Part shown: positions 22,480 to 33,044 of the stretch, one piece after another
Position numbering within the stretch: position 1 is the first letter of the stretch
Layout of the letters: every line of letters begins with the position of its first letter
Source: Timema cristinae
Lineage: Eukaryota; Arthropoda; Insecta; Phasmatodea; Timematidae
Direction: 5' to 3'
Assembly (NCBI GenBank): GCA_039000515.1
Contig: JBCFYV010011172.1
Coordinates: 77,452,577-77,516,576 of the forward strand
Length of the DNA: 64,000 bases
Translations under genes and position numbers: made by a program
The notes under the pieces: generated by a model
Told to the model about the DNA's origin: nothing
Database searches by the model: none
The model's input: only the letters and a program-made list of their open reading frames with translations

Positions 22480-23232
22480 ATTGGAGCCACTTATGATCAG
22501 TTATATTTATCGTTCACATCCTTCCCCCTACGATCAGATTGGGTCTCTTATGCCTTGCTCTGGTGCTAGTTATCTTTCTCATCCTGTCGCTAAATATCGA
22601 ATTATGTCACTGATAGCCAATTCTGGCATTACTCATTCTTCCAATCCTGTCCCCGAATATCAAATTAGGTTGTTGTTAGCCTGTTCTGGCACTATTCATC
22701 CTTCTAATCCTGTCCCCGAAGATCAAATTAGGTTGTTGTTAGCCTGTTCTGGCACTGTTAATTCTTCCAATCCTGTCCCCGAAGATCAAATTAGGTTGTT
22801 GTTAGCCTGTTCTGGCACTGTTAATTCTTCCAATCCTGTCCCGAATATCAAATTAGGTTGTTGTTAGCCTGTTCTGGCACTGTCCATCCTTTTAATCCTG
22901 TCCCCGAAGATCAAATTAGGTTGTTGTTAGCCTGTTCTGGCACTGTTCATCCTTCTAATCCTGTCCCCGAAGATCACATTAGGTTGTTGTTAGCCTGTTC
23001 TGGCACTATTCATTCTTCCAATCCTGTCCCCGAAGATCAAATTAGGTTGTTGTTAGCCTGTTCTGGCACTGTTCATTCTTCCAATCCTGTCCCCAAATAT
23101 CAAATTAGGTTGTTGTTAGCCTGTTCTGGCACTATTCATCCTTTTAATCCTGTCCCCGAAGATCAAATTAGGTTGTTGTTAGCCTGTTCTGGCACTATTC
23201 ATCCTTCTAATCCTGTCCCTGAAGATCAAATT
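22480..23232 (+). repeat. 63-bp minisatellite, about 12 copies
   Basis: Nine regular copies of a 63-bp unit (GTTGTTGTTAGCCTGTTCTG ... AATCCTGTCCCCGAAGATCA) start near 22670, 22732, 22795, 22857, 22920, 22983, 23046, 23109 and 23172. Three degenerate copies precede them. As 63 is 21 codons, one frame stays open through the copies, giving a repeated peptide. A single missing C near 22843 splits it into two frames of 128 and 126 codons. Nothing suggests it is translated. Confidence 0.95.
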
Positions 23233-23432
23233 AATTAATTATAATAAAAATAACAACATATTATTATATAATAATAAATATTATTATAAATATAATAATA
23301 TTATTATATAATAATAAATATTATTATATAATAATAAATATTATTATATAATAATAAATATTATTATAACTATAATAATAATATATGTTACTGTGTTAAA
23401 AATAATATACATTATATTATTATTATTATTAT
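23233..23432. repeat. A+T tandem repeat of a palindromic unit
   Basis: ATAATAAATATTATTATAT-type units of about 20 bp recur between 23255 and 23375. Each is nearly self-complementary, so it can form cruciforms. The tract ends with a TTA run near 23415. Confidence 0.8.
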
Positions 23433-23524
23433 TTATTGAAACCTGACACATCCACGATCCATCTAGGGGATTCCTTTCCACCTGAGTCAGTCAGCATTTG
23501 ACCTGCTGTAATCGGGGTCAGTCG

Positions 23525-23728
23525 TCAGATGGTAAGGGAAATGCCTCTCTGGGTGATGTCATCCCATCTCACATTCCTGACAATAAACCTGGCGAGGTTC
23601 CACGCATCGGTTCCGTCAGAGGACCTACTTGTTTCCTCTGCGTGGGTGAGAAACTTCAGTACTGCCCTTTTAAATTTGGATTTTATCATCACTTGTTTCT
23701 TATCACCTGTCCGGGCTTTCCGTATCAT
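23525..23728 (-). pseudogene. Possible coding remnant, unrecognised
   Basis: A 67-codon minus-strand frame has codon use and G+C content unlike the surroundings. It is rich in K, R, D and W and contains AEETSRSSDGTDAWNLARF, which reads like an ordinary protein segment. It ends at TGA near 23525. No family is recognised and no splice sites stand out. It could be an exon, a transposon gene fragment or chance. The plus-strand frame over the same bases is hydrophobic and less convincing. Confidence 0.3.
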
Positions 23729-23740
23729 TACATCAATTGG

Positions 23741-23800
23741 GTAGGGATGAGGAAGGTATAATTTAGAGTAAGTGTGCCAGCACTTGAGCTAGGGAAAAGA
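23741..23800 (-). mobile_element. SINE-B fragment
   Basis: TTGGGTAGGGATGAGGAAGG and TTTAGAGTAAGTGTGCCAGC match the minus-strand SINE-B body only. Confidence 0.55.
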
Positions 23801-24633
23801 AATACAAATATTTTGTAAAAAAAATACCCTCAACGAACCCAATAGCCTGAAAAAACGAATTTGGTGTTTTACCACACATACCCACAGAAGAGGATCCTTT
23901 TTCAGAAACTAGATAAATTAACTGTCTGGATTATGTTTGTTCTGTTTTTCTCCGAATTAATTAAGGGTAAGTCACAAGATGTAGGCTACATGCATTATTA
24001 TGTTTTTATTTCAAAGGTAGAAACACAGGGATTATTTAGTGACTTAATCTATGAATAAAGGTCAGGAAGGGTCGTTATAAGATATTCCTTACTATAATGG
24101 AAATGGAATAGGGAACCACACACCACCAGGGACCGGGATCATATTCTATTAATGGTTCATTTAGATAATAGGGTTTTAGGATAAGGGGGCCTGAAATTTA
24201 TCCTTTCCACTAGATTTACTGAATTATGGGTAACCCCCACCTACCTGGCATATTAAAAGTTGCATACACTTGAATAGTAGTCATGAACACGAAATCTGGA
24301 AATTTGATTTTAAACTTCCCTTCCTCAACCTTTAACCTCTTCCATGCACTTCACTTTGAGTTAGCTCAATTTTGGTGTGATAAGAATTAGTCTCCATCAC
24401 TTAATTCTCCCGAAATTTCAAAACCAAAGCCCTAACTACTATCCCATTCGATAGCTCTTCAACCGACTCAAAATGATGCGGTTCCTTCTTTTAAGAAAAT
24501 AAACAGGGCTGTACCGAGTCTAAGGGGAGGAAGAAGGGGGGGGAGGGTGTTTTTGGTTAAAATCCCTTACAAAATCTTTTCGTATTTCTCCTCAAGTTTC
24601 TAGGCAAGTAGCTAATTACAATCATGTATAATC
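23801..24633. other. No gene recognised
   Basis: Spacer, with a G-rich tract at about 24521-24552. Nothing else supported. Confidence 0.4.
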
Positions 24634-24649
24634 AATAACACTTACAGTG

Positions 24650-24898
24650 GCGTAGTTGGCTAACGCACTAATCGTGTTGAGCTCGACTGCTGAGGACGGG
24701 GAGATCGAGGTTCGAATCCTGGTCGGGTGAACTGGGAGTGGTTTTGCTAAATGATTGTCCACTCTCCCTCCACGCAAATGCGGGTTCACTTCCTATAATT
24801 CAACCTTTCCAATTCCTAATCCATTAGAATAATTAGTACTTAAAACGTATAGCCCAAACGGGTAGTAAGACGCAGTGCTAAATAATAATAGTAAAAAA
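24650..24898 (+). mobile_element. SINE-B2, full length, perfect 16-bp target duplication
   Basis: AATAACACTTACAGTG lies at 24634-24649 and 24899-24914. The head carries GCGTAGTTGGCTAACGC and GAGGTTCGAATCC, the body CCACTCTCCCTCCACGCAAA, and the tail CCCAAACGGGTAGTAAGACG. A young, well-preserved copy that defines the B2 subgroup. Confidence 0.97.
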
Positions 24899-25085
24899 AA
24901 TAACACTTACAGTGCCAAATATGTTTTTTTTTAAACTTTTAAATTGCTTTAAGAGAGACTTAGTGTTTAAAAAAACTTGTTATTTATATTGGGGTGGACC
25001 TCACCAGGAGCCATTACATATAGTAGTTTGCATCCCTAAAATAAGTTTCTAGATACGGCCTTGAAAATAAATCTCTACTCGGCCA

Positions 25086-25193
25086 AGTGGCGTTGCGTGG
25101 TATCTTGCCAAGGTAAGAAAAGCTAGTTTAAACTGTACCCGTACAGTTTAGTCAAGCCCTGCTTACCCTGGCAACACACCTTGACACGCCACT
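25086..25193. mobile_element. Small MITE hairpin, 108 bp
   Basis: Begins AGTGGCGTTGCGTGG and ends with the inverted CACGCCACT. GCCAAGGTAAG pairs with the complement of CTTACCCTGGC, and TTTAAACTGTAC with GTACAGTTTAG. The apex is GTACCCGTAC. About three quarters of arm positions pair. Non-coding. Confidence 0.75.
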
Positions 25194-25231
25194 GACTCGG
25201 TCTAATCAAGATGTTGAGGTAGCTATATTTA

Positions 25232-25516
25232 GGGGTGACCTGGCGGTCTAGGGGTAAGGTGTCAGACTTCTGTGCTGGCGGCCGGGGTTCAATCCTCGGT
25301 CCCGGCACAGATTTATCTGATTACCAAACCTTTCCTTCACCTCTGACAAGACATCTTGTGAATGTGGGGAATGCCAGGCCTCCACCGTGGTTCGGATTCC
25401 ACGTTAAACTGTAGGTCCTTCATTTCATCCCACAATCACCCTACCATTACACATTAGCGTAAATGCGTATAACCCGAACGGGTAGTAAGACGCGGTGCTA
25501 ATAATAATAATAATAA
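25232..25516 (+). mobile_element. SINE-A, intact, perfect 12-bp target duplication
   Basis: TAGCTATATTTA flanks at 25220-25231 and 25517-25528. Complete head, body, stem-loop tail and (TAA) run, nearly identical to the copy at 16432. The two together give a usable consensus. Confidence 0.97.
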
Positions 25517-25528
25517 TAGCTATATTTA

Positions 25529-26138
25529 ATAAAATAAACTTCTCCACGAGAAGTGCTATGTAGCCTCTTCTTATAACCAACTACACGCGAAGATAGTTTC
25601 AACAGTTGTATTGTTCACGAGAATATCGGGTTTCCCGTTGGTCAATAAATGCACGAGTCGGTGTGTCCCTTAACGTAACAATGCCTAAGTAATGTCGTAA
25701 GTCAAGATGTTAATAGACTCATGATGTCTGCTCATCTTTGACCTAAAGCGATTCATCTTGCTAACAAGAACTGGATGCACAATTACTACCGATTGTTTTT
25801 AGATGAGTAGTGAGTTTTTTTTGTTTTTTTTACTTCTTTGTTATTGGATCCATAAGAAGGTTGGCTCAAAGCCCAGTGTAAATACAAGTTAATTAATCTC
25901 GATAGCTGTGAATTTAACTATAGGGTTTGGTGATATTTCAGATTGATACTAACATAGACAGGTAGCAAGATTTACAGACTAACGGAAGCATGTTACAGAA
26001 AGAGTAAACACCAAACATTAAAAGTTGCCGCTCTAATTATTAAAGGTTCTGCCTCACACTGCAATGATTATAATAAAAATTGATTTTTAAAGCTTTGAGA
26101 CGGTCAAAACATCCTTCAATCATTCAAACACGTTTGAA
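25529..26138. other. No gene recognised
   Basis: Spacer; nothing supported. Confidence 0.4.
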
Positions 26139-26218
26139 TAATGACCCCGGGATCCAGGAATCAATCCCGGGGCCTTCGGTCTAGCGCACCAATGTTCTAA
26201 CACTGAACTATCCAGTAT
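26139..26218 (-). mobile_element. SINE-D head, tRNA-like module
   Basis: On the minus strand it reads ACTGGATAGTTCAGTG (A box), an anticodon-like arm, then a B-box region GGGATTGATTCC. The same module occurs at 26306, 26432, 31981, 32083, 32186 and 48290. The acceptor ends no longer pair well, so it is not taken as a working tRNA gene. Confidence 0.6.
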
Positions 26219-26305
26219 TATTAATTCATGTGTATCAGAAACTAACACGTGATGTTTATCCACAGGATCAGTCCTGATATCGGAATCTAATTGTTTTAAG
26301 TGAAA

Positions 26306-26378
26306 AATGACAACCTGGACACGGGAATCAAACCCGGAGCTTTTGGCTTTGCTTACCAATGCTCTACCACCGTTACAC
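26306..26378 (-). mobile_element. SINE-D head, tRNA-like module
   Basis: Plus-strand order ACCTGGACACGGGAATCAAA (complement of acceptor 3' half and B box) then CCAATGCTCTACCACCG (complement of A box). Same family as 26139-26218 and in the same orientation, about 90 bp apart. Confidence 0.6.
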
Positions 26379-26431
26379 ATATAGACTTAATCCACCAACA
26401 ACTAATGAAAGTTGTACCTGGATAGGGGAAG

Positions 26432-26506
26432 ACCCAGGATGGCTCAGTGGTAGAGTATTGGCATACAAAGACAACGGTCTCGGGTTCAATTCCTGTGCTC
26501 AGATTA
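26432..26506 (+). mobile_element. SINE-D head, tRNA-like module, opposite strand
   Basis: CAGGATGGCTCAGTGGTAGA (A box) and CGGGTTCAATTCC (B box) in the correct spacing. It faces the two minus-strand modules just upstream, so this site holds a convergent cluster. The acceptor stem is poor. Confidence 0.6.
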
Positions 26507-26666
26507 ACATTTTTCACTTTATTGAATACTCCGTATTAGTTCCTTACTCAGGGTAATTCATCGCTCATAGTTTAATGCAGAGTCTGTGATGGACGTGGGA
26601 GATCGTCGGCTATCTAACTGTTTCTAAATCGTGGCCATTTATGCTACTTTCCCTCGTCCTCCCTCT

Positions 26667-26866
26667 TACCACCACGTCTTACTACCCGTTTGGGATACAT
26701 GCACATAATAACACTAATGTGCTAGTGAAGAGGAAGCTTGAATTTAGAGGTAGTGTGACCACATTTACATGCAGAGAATGTGTGAAATAACCCTCACTGC
26801 ACCCCAACCTCAGTCACCAGCAGTCCATTACTTCGCTAGAGTGACGCCTTAGACCAGGGATGGTAA
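26667..26866 (-). mobile_element. SINE-B, diverged
   Basis: Tail ACCACGTCTTACTACCCGTT, body GTGACCACATTTACATGCAG, head TCGCTAGAGTGACGCCTTAG. Its head abuts the hAT relic that follows. Confidence 0.8.
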
Positions 26867-27125
26867 AACTACGGCCCGTCAGTGTGATCAATCCGGACCA
26901 CGGGATAGATAATTTAAATGTGTTCGGTTATGTGCCACCCTGACCCCCAAATGACGAACAGAAAAGAGACGTTGAACAAGTGTTTTCCAGCATGAAACTT
27001 GGTAAAAGTGATCTAAGAAATCTTCTTACTGATGAGCATCTGTATTTTCTCTTCAGAATCACCTCCTTACAATTTTAACCCGGATTATGAAAAAAATGCT
27101 GGAAGCTCATTCTCATTTTCATTCA
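26855..27125 (+). pseudogene. hAT transposase C-terminal relic behind a hAT-type end
   Basis: CAGGGATGGTAAAACTACGG (26855) resembles a hAT terminal repeat. At 26980-27075 a 32-codon frame reads VFSSMKLGKSDLRNLLTDEH and continues LYFLFRITSLQF before TAA at 27076. The pattern F-S-x-M-K, then L-T-D-E-H-L, then R-I-T-S matches the C-terminal dimerisation region of hAT transposases of the ZBED/EPM2AIP1-like type. The next codons look continuous one base out of frame, suggesting a frameshift. The rest of the gene is missing. Confidence 0.65.
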
Positions 27126-27590
27126 TTTCACACTCCATCGTATTAATCTTCTAAATAAACATACTAAGCCACTAAGGTATTTATGACTGTTTTATACTCT
27201 GACTGTATTTATACTAATTCATGTTTTGGAGAAAAATTCGTTAATAAGTCTTAGGCAAGTTTTTTTTCTTTAGCCCCTTTGTAAGTAAGTTTGCACAATG
27301 CACATCCCAGCCTGGCTTAGACCACTCAGCTGGCAAAGAGGCTCATTTATTCTATTGTTTGTAAAATACATTTCACGTAAAACTTCGTTGAAAATGATAT
27401 ATCCTTACTTTATTTTTATACATTTTTGAAAATTATAAAACTTAAAACATAAGTTTTTGGATGAAACTGAGACATGTTGACACCTTTAACCTTAATATTT
27501 GTGTGAACTATAATATTTCAAAATAATAAAAGCCCTAAAAACAGATTTATGGACGTTTGTGATGCTCCACAATAATCCATTGAACTGTGT
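27126..27590. other. No gene recognised
   Basis: Spacer; nothing supported. Confidence 0.4.
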
Positions 27591-28146
27591 CTTTAAGGTG
27601 GTATGTGAAGGAACGCGAGTTAAGGTCAGTATTGTTGCAATTTATATTAGAGAAATATTTTGCTTTAGTAGATGCATTTAGTTTAATCTTATGAATATTT
27701 TAATCTCATTAGCTAAATATTTTAAATGAAGACAAAAAGTCCCACTCAAATTACGCAATACACATCACAAATATATATATATATATATAATATTTTTAGC
27801 ACCACGTCTTACCACCTGCTCAGATTATACGCATATGCACTAATTACGCTAATCAGCTAGGCATGAGGAAGATTGCATAGAGAGTAAGTGCACTAGAAAT
27901 TTTGCGGAGGGAGAGTGGAAAACTATTTTAGAAAAACATTTCCCAGTACACCCGACCGGGATTCGATGCAAATACTGAAACCAATCGTGAAAATTTAAAA
28001 AAAATATTAAGATTAATATGTGTATACAATTAAACTAAATGAATATACTGAATTAATGTTTTATATGATTTGGCCAACAAATTATTTTTTTCATAAAAGT
28101 AGAAAAAATTATAACCCAAACTTGGGTTTCCTTCCCCTCCTCAAGA
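27591..28146. mobile_element. Fold-back MITE, family FB1, split by SINE-B
   Basis: Left end CTTTAAGGTGGTATGTGAAG then GCGAGTTAAGGTCAGTATTG, matching FB1 at 14243. The right end on the minus strand reads GTCTTGAGGAGGGGAAGGAA. The inner word ATTTAGTTTAAT occurs in both arms. SINE-B sits near the middle (27797-27976), as at 14365. Confidence 0.6.
27797..27976 (-). mobile_element. SINE-B, lacking its head
   Basis: Tail AGCACCACGTCTTACCACCT, body GCGGAGGGAGAGTGGAAAAC, ending near the B-box region CGACCGGGATTCGATG. 5'-truncated. A TA run (27769-27789) lies at its 3' side. Confidence 0.85.
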
Positions 28147-29469
28147 CGACTGTGAGAATAGTTGAAACTACTACTCTTACTACTTCTTCAAAACTTATGG
28201 ATGGAAAACATCTGTAAAGAATAGCATTGATGTCAGGAGTTTAAATTTATTACAAAAAGTGCTAAGTTTGACCCCCGACATTTTGGATACATCACTGCAT
28301 ATGTTGAGTTATGACGATGCTGTAGATAATGCTACGGTTGGGTTGCGGTCTCAGGTTGTTGCATTTGAATACAACCATAGTTTATGACATATTATGGTCG
28401 TGCACATTGTCCTTGACAAAGATACCGGAGGAAAATATCTCAATGGGTGTCAAATCCTGTCAATAAAACATTAAGGGGAGAGGCTGTAGTTTTTTGAAAA
28501 CATGAGTTACCCAAACGTCTTGTCTTCAAGGTAATTTACCAAACACTTTTATTGTCTCTTTCTTTTCTTGTATATAAATAAAAAAATAGTTATTCTTATG
28601 GTTCTTCTAAGATAAAGCAGATTACAATATATCATTCCTATTGAAACTAACGATTCTCATTCATTATATAAGAATAATGACTATTTAAACTGTTTATTTA
28701 AAGATATCTCAAACTCCAATGAATCGATTAAATGCAACTAATTACCCATAAAACACGATTCATATTAAATAAGAGCATACACAAATATAGTTATTTAACT
28801 CAACATCAACATCGTTAAGAGAATAATTATGTTACTGTCTTCTTTTAAAGTAATAAATGGTAAAAATATTATAACTTATTATGTAGGCTATTACGTGAGC
28901 GAAATAATAATAATTAATGATGACAGCATATTTAAGTTTTCAATTTGGAGTTTATATAGCTGTTGAAGTCATTAATTGTACTATACTTAAGTGAGCAATA
29001 AGGTCAACTCCAGATCTATAAGAATCTGGTTTCATTCTGCACCTGCCTATGGATGAACGATCAGAGAGCTTGACTACAAGTCCAGGAGACCCTGGTTAAA
29101 TCCAGCCATTCTCCGTGGATGAATAATAAAAGAGCCTGAATAAATGTGTAGGTACCCTATCTCTGTTATAGATTGTGATTGGTTTGTTATTAATATCTGT
29201 GTGTGGCTATAGCAAGGGTGTCAGAATAAGAAGGTGTTGTCCTAGATTAAATTATTGGGTTGTGATATAATCATCTATCTATAAACTATAAGTTAATAAG
29301 CGTGAATCTATATAGGTCTATACACATTTTGAAAATGTATATCAGAACATAACTTACACACTGTGTAATAAACCTCACACCAACTTTATAATAAGATGAG
29401 TAAACTCTTGGTAGAGTTTTGTTGCAATCACGTCACGGTAAGAATGTAGTCTTCTTGAGGTGCGAAAAC
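28147..29469. other. No gene recognised
   Basis: About 1.3 kb, A+T-rich. Around 29055-29110 there is a weak tRNA-like motif (GAGCTTGACTACAAG...CCCTGGTTAAATCC) that I would not assign. Confidence 0.4.
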
Positions 29470-29844
29470 AAGATGGCACGGTTGATTTGAAGCTCACAAA
29501 TAGCCCCCACTTCAAGTGGCTGTAAAACAAATGAAGTAAGGCTCAAGATCGAACCGTGATGGAAAAGAAAGCATCGCAGCTGTCCTGTAGATGTTTATGT
29601 GAGAGCCAGACGACGCAATGTACCGCTATCAGGAGGACGTGTGAGAGAGAGGGTATAGTGTGAAGGAAGCCGGCCCTGCAACCACTTCCTAGCCAGCCAG
29701 CCATAGTTCTAACATATTTGTATGCCGCGATATACCTCAGAGTTCGATGACTCTTTGAGTCATCATTGGCTGGACTGATTGATGAGAATAACACTGTGAT
29801 TCGCTCCCTGGCGTATCGTACCTGCGGCGTTCTTGAAGGCATCT
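29470..29844. other. GC-richer segment before the 66-bp array
   Basis: Less A+T-rich than its surroundings, with a 99-codon minus-strand frame (29543-29842). That frame needs a start at the array edge and shows no domain. It might be the remnant of the sequence from which the array grew, or an exon. Not recognised. Confidence 0.25.
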
Positions 29845-31645
29845 AGCACCGGCAATATACTTGAGGTCCTGCGTCTTGCACCTGTGATATACTTGGAGGA
29901 TTAACATCTAGACACTGCTGTATACTTGAGGTCCTGCGTCTTGCACCTGTGATATACTTGAAGGATTTACATCTAGACCCTGCTGTATACTTGGGTTATT
30001 GTGTCTCACATCGGTTATATACTTGGAGGATTAACATCTAGACCCTGCTGTATACTTGGGGTTATTGTGTCTCACACCTGTGATATACTTGGAGGATTAA
30101 CATCTAGACCCTGCTGTATACTTGGGTTATTGTGTCTCACATCGGTTATATACTTGGAGGATTAACATCTAGACCCTGCTGTATACTTGAGGTTATTGTG
30201 TCTCACACCTGTGATATACTTGGAGGATTAATATCTAGACCCTGCTGTATACTTGGGGTTATTGTGTCTCACATCTGTGATATACTTGGAGGATTAACAT
30301 CTAGACCCTGCTGTATACTTGGGTTATTGTGTCTCACATCTGTGATATACTTGAAGGATTAACATCTAGACCCTGCTGTATACTTGGGTTATTGTGTCAC
30401 ACACCTGTGATATACTTGGAGGATTAACATCTAGACCCTGCTGTATACTTGAGGTCCTGCGTCTTGCACCTGTGATATACTTGAAGGATTAACATCTAGA
30501 CCCTGCTGTATACTTGGGTTATTGTGTCACACACCTGTGATATACTTGGAGGATTAACATCTAGACCCTGCTGTATACTTGGGTTATTGTGTCTCACACC
30601 TGTGATATACTTGGAGGATTAACATCTAGACCCTGCTGTATACTTGGGGTTATTGTGTCTCACAACTGTGATATGCTTGGAGGATTAACATCTAGACCCT
30701 GCTGTATACTTGAGGTCCTGCGTCTTGCACCTGTGATATACTTGAAGGATTAACATCTAGACCCTGCTGTATACTTGGGGTTATTGGGTCTCACACCTTT
30801 GATATACTTGAAGGATTAACATCTAGACCCTGCTGTATACTTGGGTTATTGTGTCACACACCTGTGATATACTTGGAGGATTAACATCTAGACCCTGCTG
30901 TATACTTGGGGTTATTGTGTCTCACAACTGTGATATGCTTGGAGGATTAACATCTAGACCCTGCTGTATACTTGAGGTTATTGTGTCTCACACCTGTGAT
31001 ATACTTGGAGGATTAACATCTAGACCCTGCTGTATTCTTGGGGTTATTGTGTCTCACATCTGTGATATACTTGAAGGACTAACATCTAGACCCTCTTGCA
31101 TACTTGGGGTTATTGGGTCTCACAACTGTGATATGCTTGGAGGATTAACATCTAGACCCTGCTGTATACTTGGGGTTATTGTGTCTCACATCTGTGATAT
31201 ACTTGAAGGACTAACATCTAGACCCTGCTGTATACTTGGGGTTATTGTGTCTCACAACTGTGATATGCTTGGAGGATTAACATCTAGACCCTGCTGTATT
31301 CTTGGGGTTATTGTGTCTCACATCTGTGATATACTTGAAGGACTAACATCTAGACCCTCTTGCATACTTGGGGTTATTGGGTCTCACAACTGTAATATGC
31401 TTGGAGGATTAACATCTAGACCCTGCTGTATACTTGGGTTATTGTGTCTCACATCTGTGATATACTTGGAGGATTAACATCTAGACCCTGCTGTATACTT
31501 GGGGCTATTGGGTCTCACATCTGTGATATACTTGGAGGATTAACATCTAGACCCTGCTGTATACTTGGGTTATTGTGTCTCACATCTACTGTATACTTGG
31601 GTTATTGTGTCTCACAGCTGTAATATGCTTGGACGTTTAGTATCT
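29845..31645. repeat. 66-bp minisatellite, about 27 copies
   Basis: The unit (65-66 bp) contains GGATTAACATCTAGACCCTG, CTGTATACTTGGGGTTATTG and TGTCTCACACCTGTGATATA. Within each unit TATACTTGG occurs twice about 33 bp apart, so the unit is an ancient dimer. Subtypes (TCTTGCACC versus TCTCACA; CTTGCATAC) form blocks: the CCCTCTTGCA variant recurs at 31091 and 31355, exactly 264 bp (4 x 66). Copies of 66 bp keep a frame open (22-residue repeat, up to 208 codons), which I treat as non-genic. Confidence 0.95.
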
Positions 31646-31980
31646 AGCACTTTTAAAATTATTTTAATTGTTTTGTATCAATGTAAAGGCCTACGTTTAT
31701 TTCTGAAATTATTAACAGCTATAGTAAGTAGTTAGTAAGTAATAATATGTGTCCTCGTGGAATATATTGATTAATTAATATCATGACAGGTTCAAATCAT
31801 TCTTATTACGGCACTGTCCTTATAGAGTGGACCACAGTTCTATTAATTTAAATTAGTCGGAATTGTGGAAGAAACCAACGTTATACAATTAAATATTATA
31901 TCTGAAAGGTGAAGCTTGGGGGATGAATGATTATAGCTACGGAGATCCACCTTATTTGTAACGTGTTCGAATTAATTTAA
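31646..31980. other. No gene recognised
   Basis: Spacer; nothing supported. Confidence 0.4.
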
Positions 31981-32040
31981 AAATGACACCTGGACAGGGG
32001 AACCAAACACGGGACCTTTGGCTTAGTGTGCCAATGACAG
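31981..32040 (-). mobile_element. SINE-D head, partial
   Basis: AATGACACCTGGACAGGGGA and CAAACACGGGACCTTTGGCT are the minus-strand SINE-D head, ending near the anticodon-like arm. Confidence 0.55.
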
Positions 32041-32082
32041 ACTCTAACTTCAAATACGATTAAAGAATGATCCTGAGCACGA

Positions 32083-32140
32083 GACGATCACTGGATAGCT
32101 CAGTGGGAGAGGATTGACGTGCTAAGCTAAGGGTCCTTAG
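32083..32140 (+). mobile_element. SINE-D head, partial
   Basis: CGATCACTGGATAGCTCAGT, then TTGACGTGCTAAGCTAAGGG, with the B box eroded (TTAGTTAGATTTTC). Confidence 0.55.
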
Positions 32141-32185
32141 TTAGATTTTCAATTTATTCGTGTTTGGAATTAGTTTAGCACGGGA

Positions 32186-32265
32186 TGAATCCTGGATAGT
32201 TCAGTGGCAGTGCATTGGCGTGCTCAGACAAAGGTCCCGGGTTTGATACTATACCCAGTTATCGT
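32186..32265 (+). mobile_element. SINE-D head, tRNA-like module
   Basis: CCTGGATAGTTCAGTGGCAG (A box), CATTGGCGTGCTCAGACAAA (arm) and TCCCGGGTTTGATACTATAC (B box, one mismatch). The anticodon-like stem TTGGC/GACAA is mismatched. A tRNA-derived SINE head rather than a tRNA gene. Confidence 0.6.
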
Positions 32266-33044
32266 TTTTCTACTAATTTAAATCAATTTTGATTCGTATT
32301 TGACAGCTGGTTATTTAAATAGCAGAACACAGTCTCAATTAATATATATATATATATACCTGTCCGAATAGATTGTTCCATCTCTCGGCCGAATTAAGTC
32401 GTCATGTACAGAAGCTACTGTACAATAATCACGTCAAATAGTATTTATCTGAGATGCAGCTGAATGGTAAAGCCCCTTCTCGTCATCTGTGGTGCCCTAA
32501 TTTATCAAGACCACCCATCCTCGAGCGAGCACCGAGGCTATTCCAACCAATACCATTCGAGACTCCACTATGTCTGTCACCGGGGTTTGAGCCCTGGCTT
32601 GTCTTGTCAGAGTCAAGGATGCTGGTCCTGAGTTAACTCTGTCTAATTTGTGTTAAGCGCATGTTAATAAGCAATAATAATCATAATCATTTTAAAAAGG
32701 TCTTCTCGTTGACATATAAACGGTTTTGTCCATCCGTCGCTGTGAAAGTATAAAAAGATATGTGACCGCAACTCGGCTTCTTGCACGCGACCACACAAAC
32801 CGCTGATTTAATTATCGCTGGACTTCATTCCTTCCCCTCCCTCCACTCCCCCCCTCCCATATCCCCTCTTTAGTCCCCTTCCCCCTCTCATTTTTCTAAG
32901 AATCGTTCAAATCATCTCTCTCACTCTGTATTTAACTATTTTGGTTTTAAAAAAATTCGCTGTGCTAGTTGTCTTCTTTCACAAAACTTGGGTGGATTAA
33001 AATCACTGGTAGATATTTTTGGTAGGTTTGGGACTGGTTTTAGT
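32266..33044. other. No gene recognised; pyrimidine tract
   Basis: Contains a TA run at 32341-32358, a possible minus-strand tRNA-like motif near 32575-32625 (complement of the B-box-like GGCTCAAACCCC), and a C/T-rich tract at 32829-32895. Nothing coding is supported. Confidence 0.4.

Noticed and set aside
22481..23238. Two open frames of 128 and 126 codons with a repeated 21-residue peptide
   Set aside because: The frame is open only because the 63-bp minisatellite unit is divisible by three. It is broken by a one-base loss near 22843 and lacks any gene context.
24650..24725. A functional tRNA gene at the head of SINE-B2
   Set aside because: It is followed by the SINE body and enclosed in a 16-bp target duplication, so it is the Pol III promoter part of a retroposon.
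26432..26506. A functional tRNA gene
   Set aside because: A and B boxes are good, but the acceptor stem does not pair and the module is repeated with variation at several sites, as expected for a SINE head.
30132..31477. Open frames of 76 and 208 codons with a 22-residue peptide repeat
   Set aside because: Product of the 66-bp tandem array; 65-bp units interrupt the frame elsewhere and the starts lie inside repeat units.
29845..31645. CRISPR array
   Set aside because: There are no unique spacers; the entire 66-bp unit repeats, and the setting is eukaryotic.
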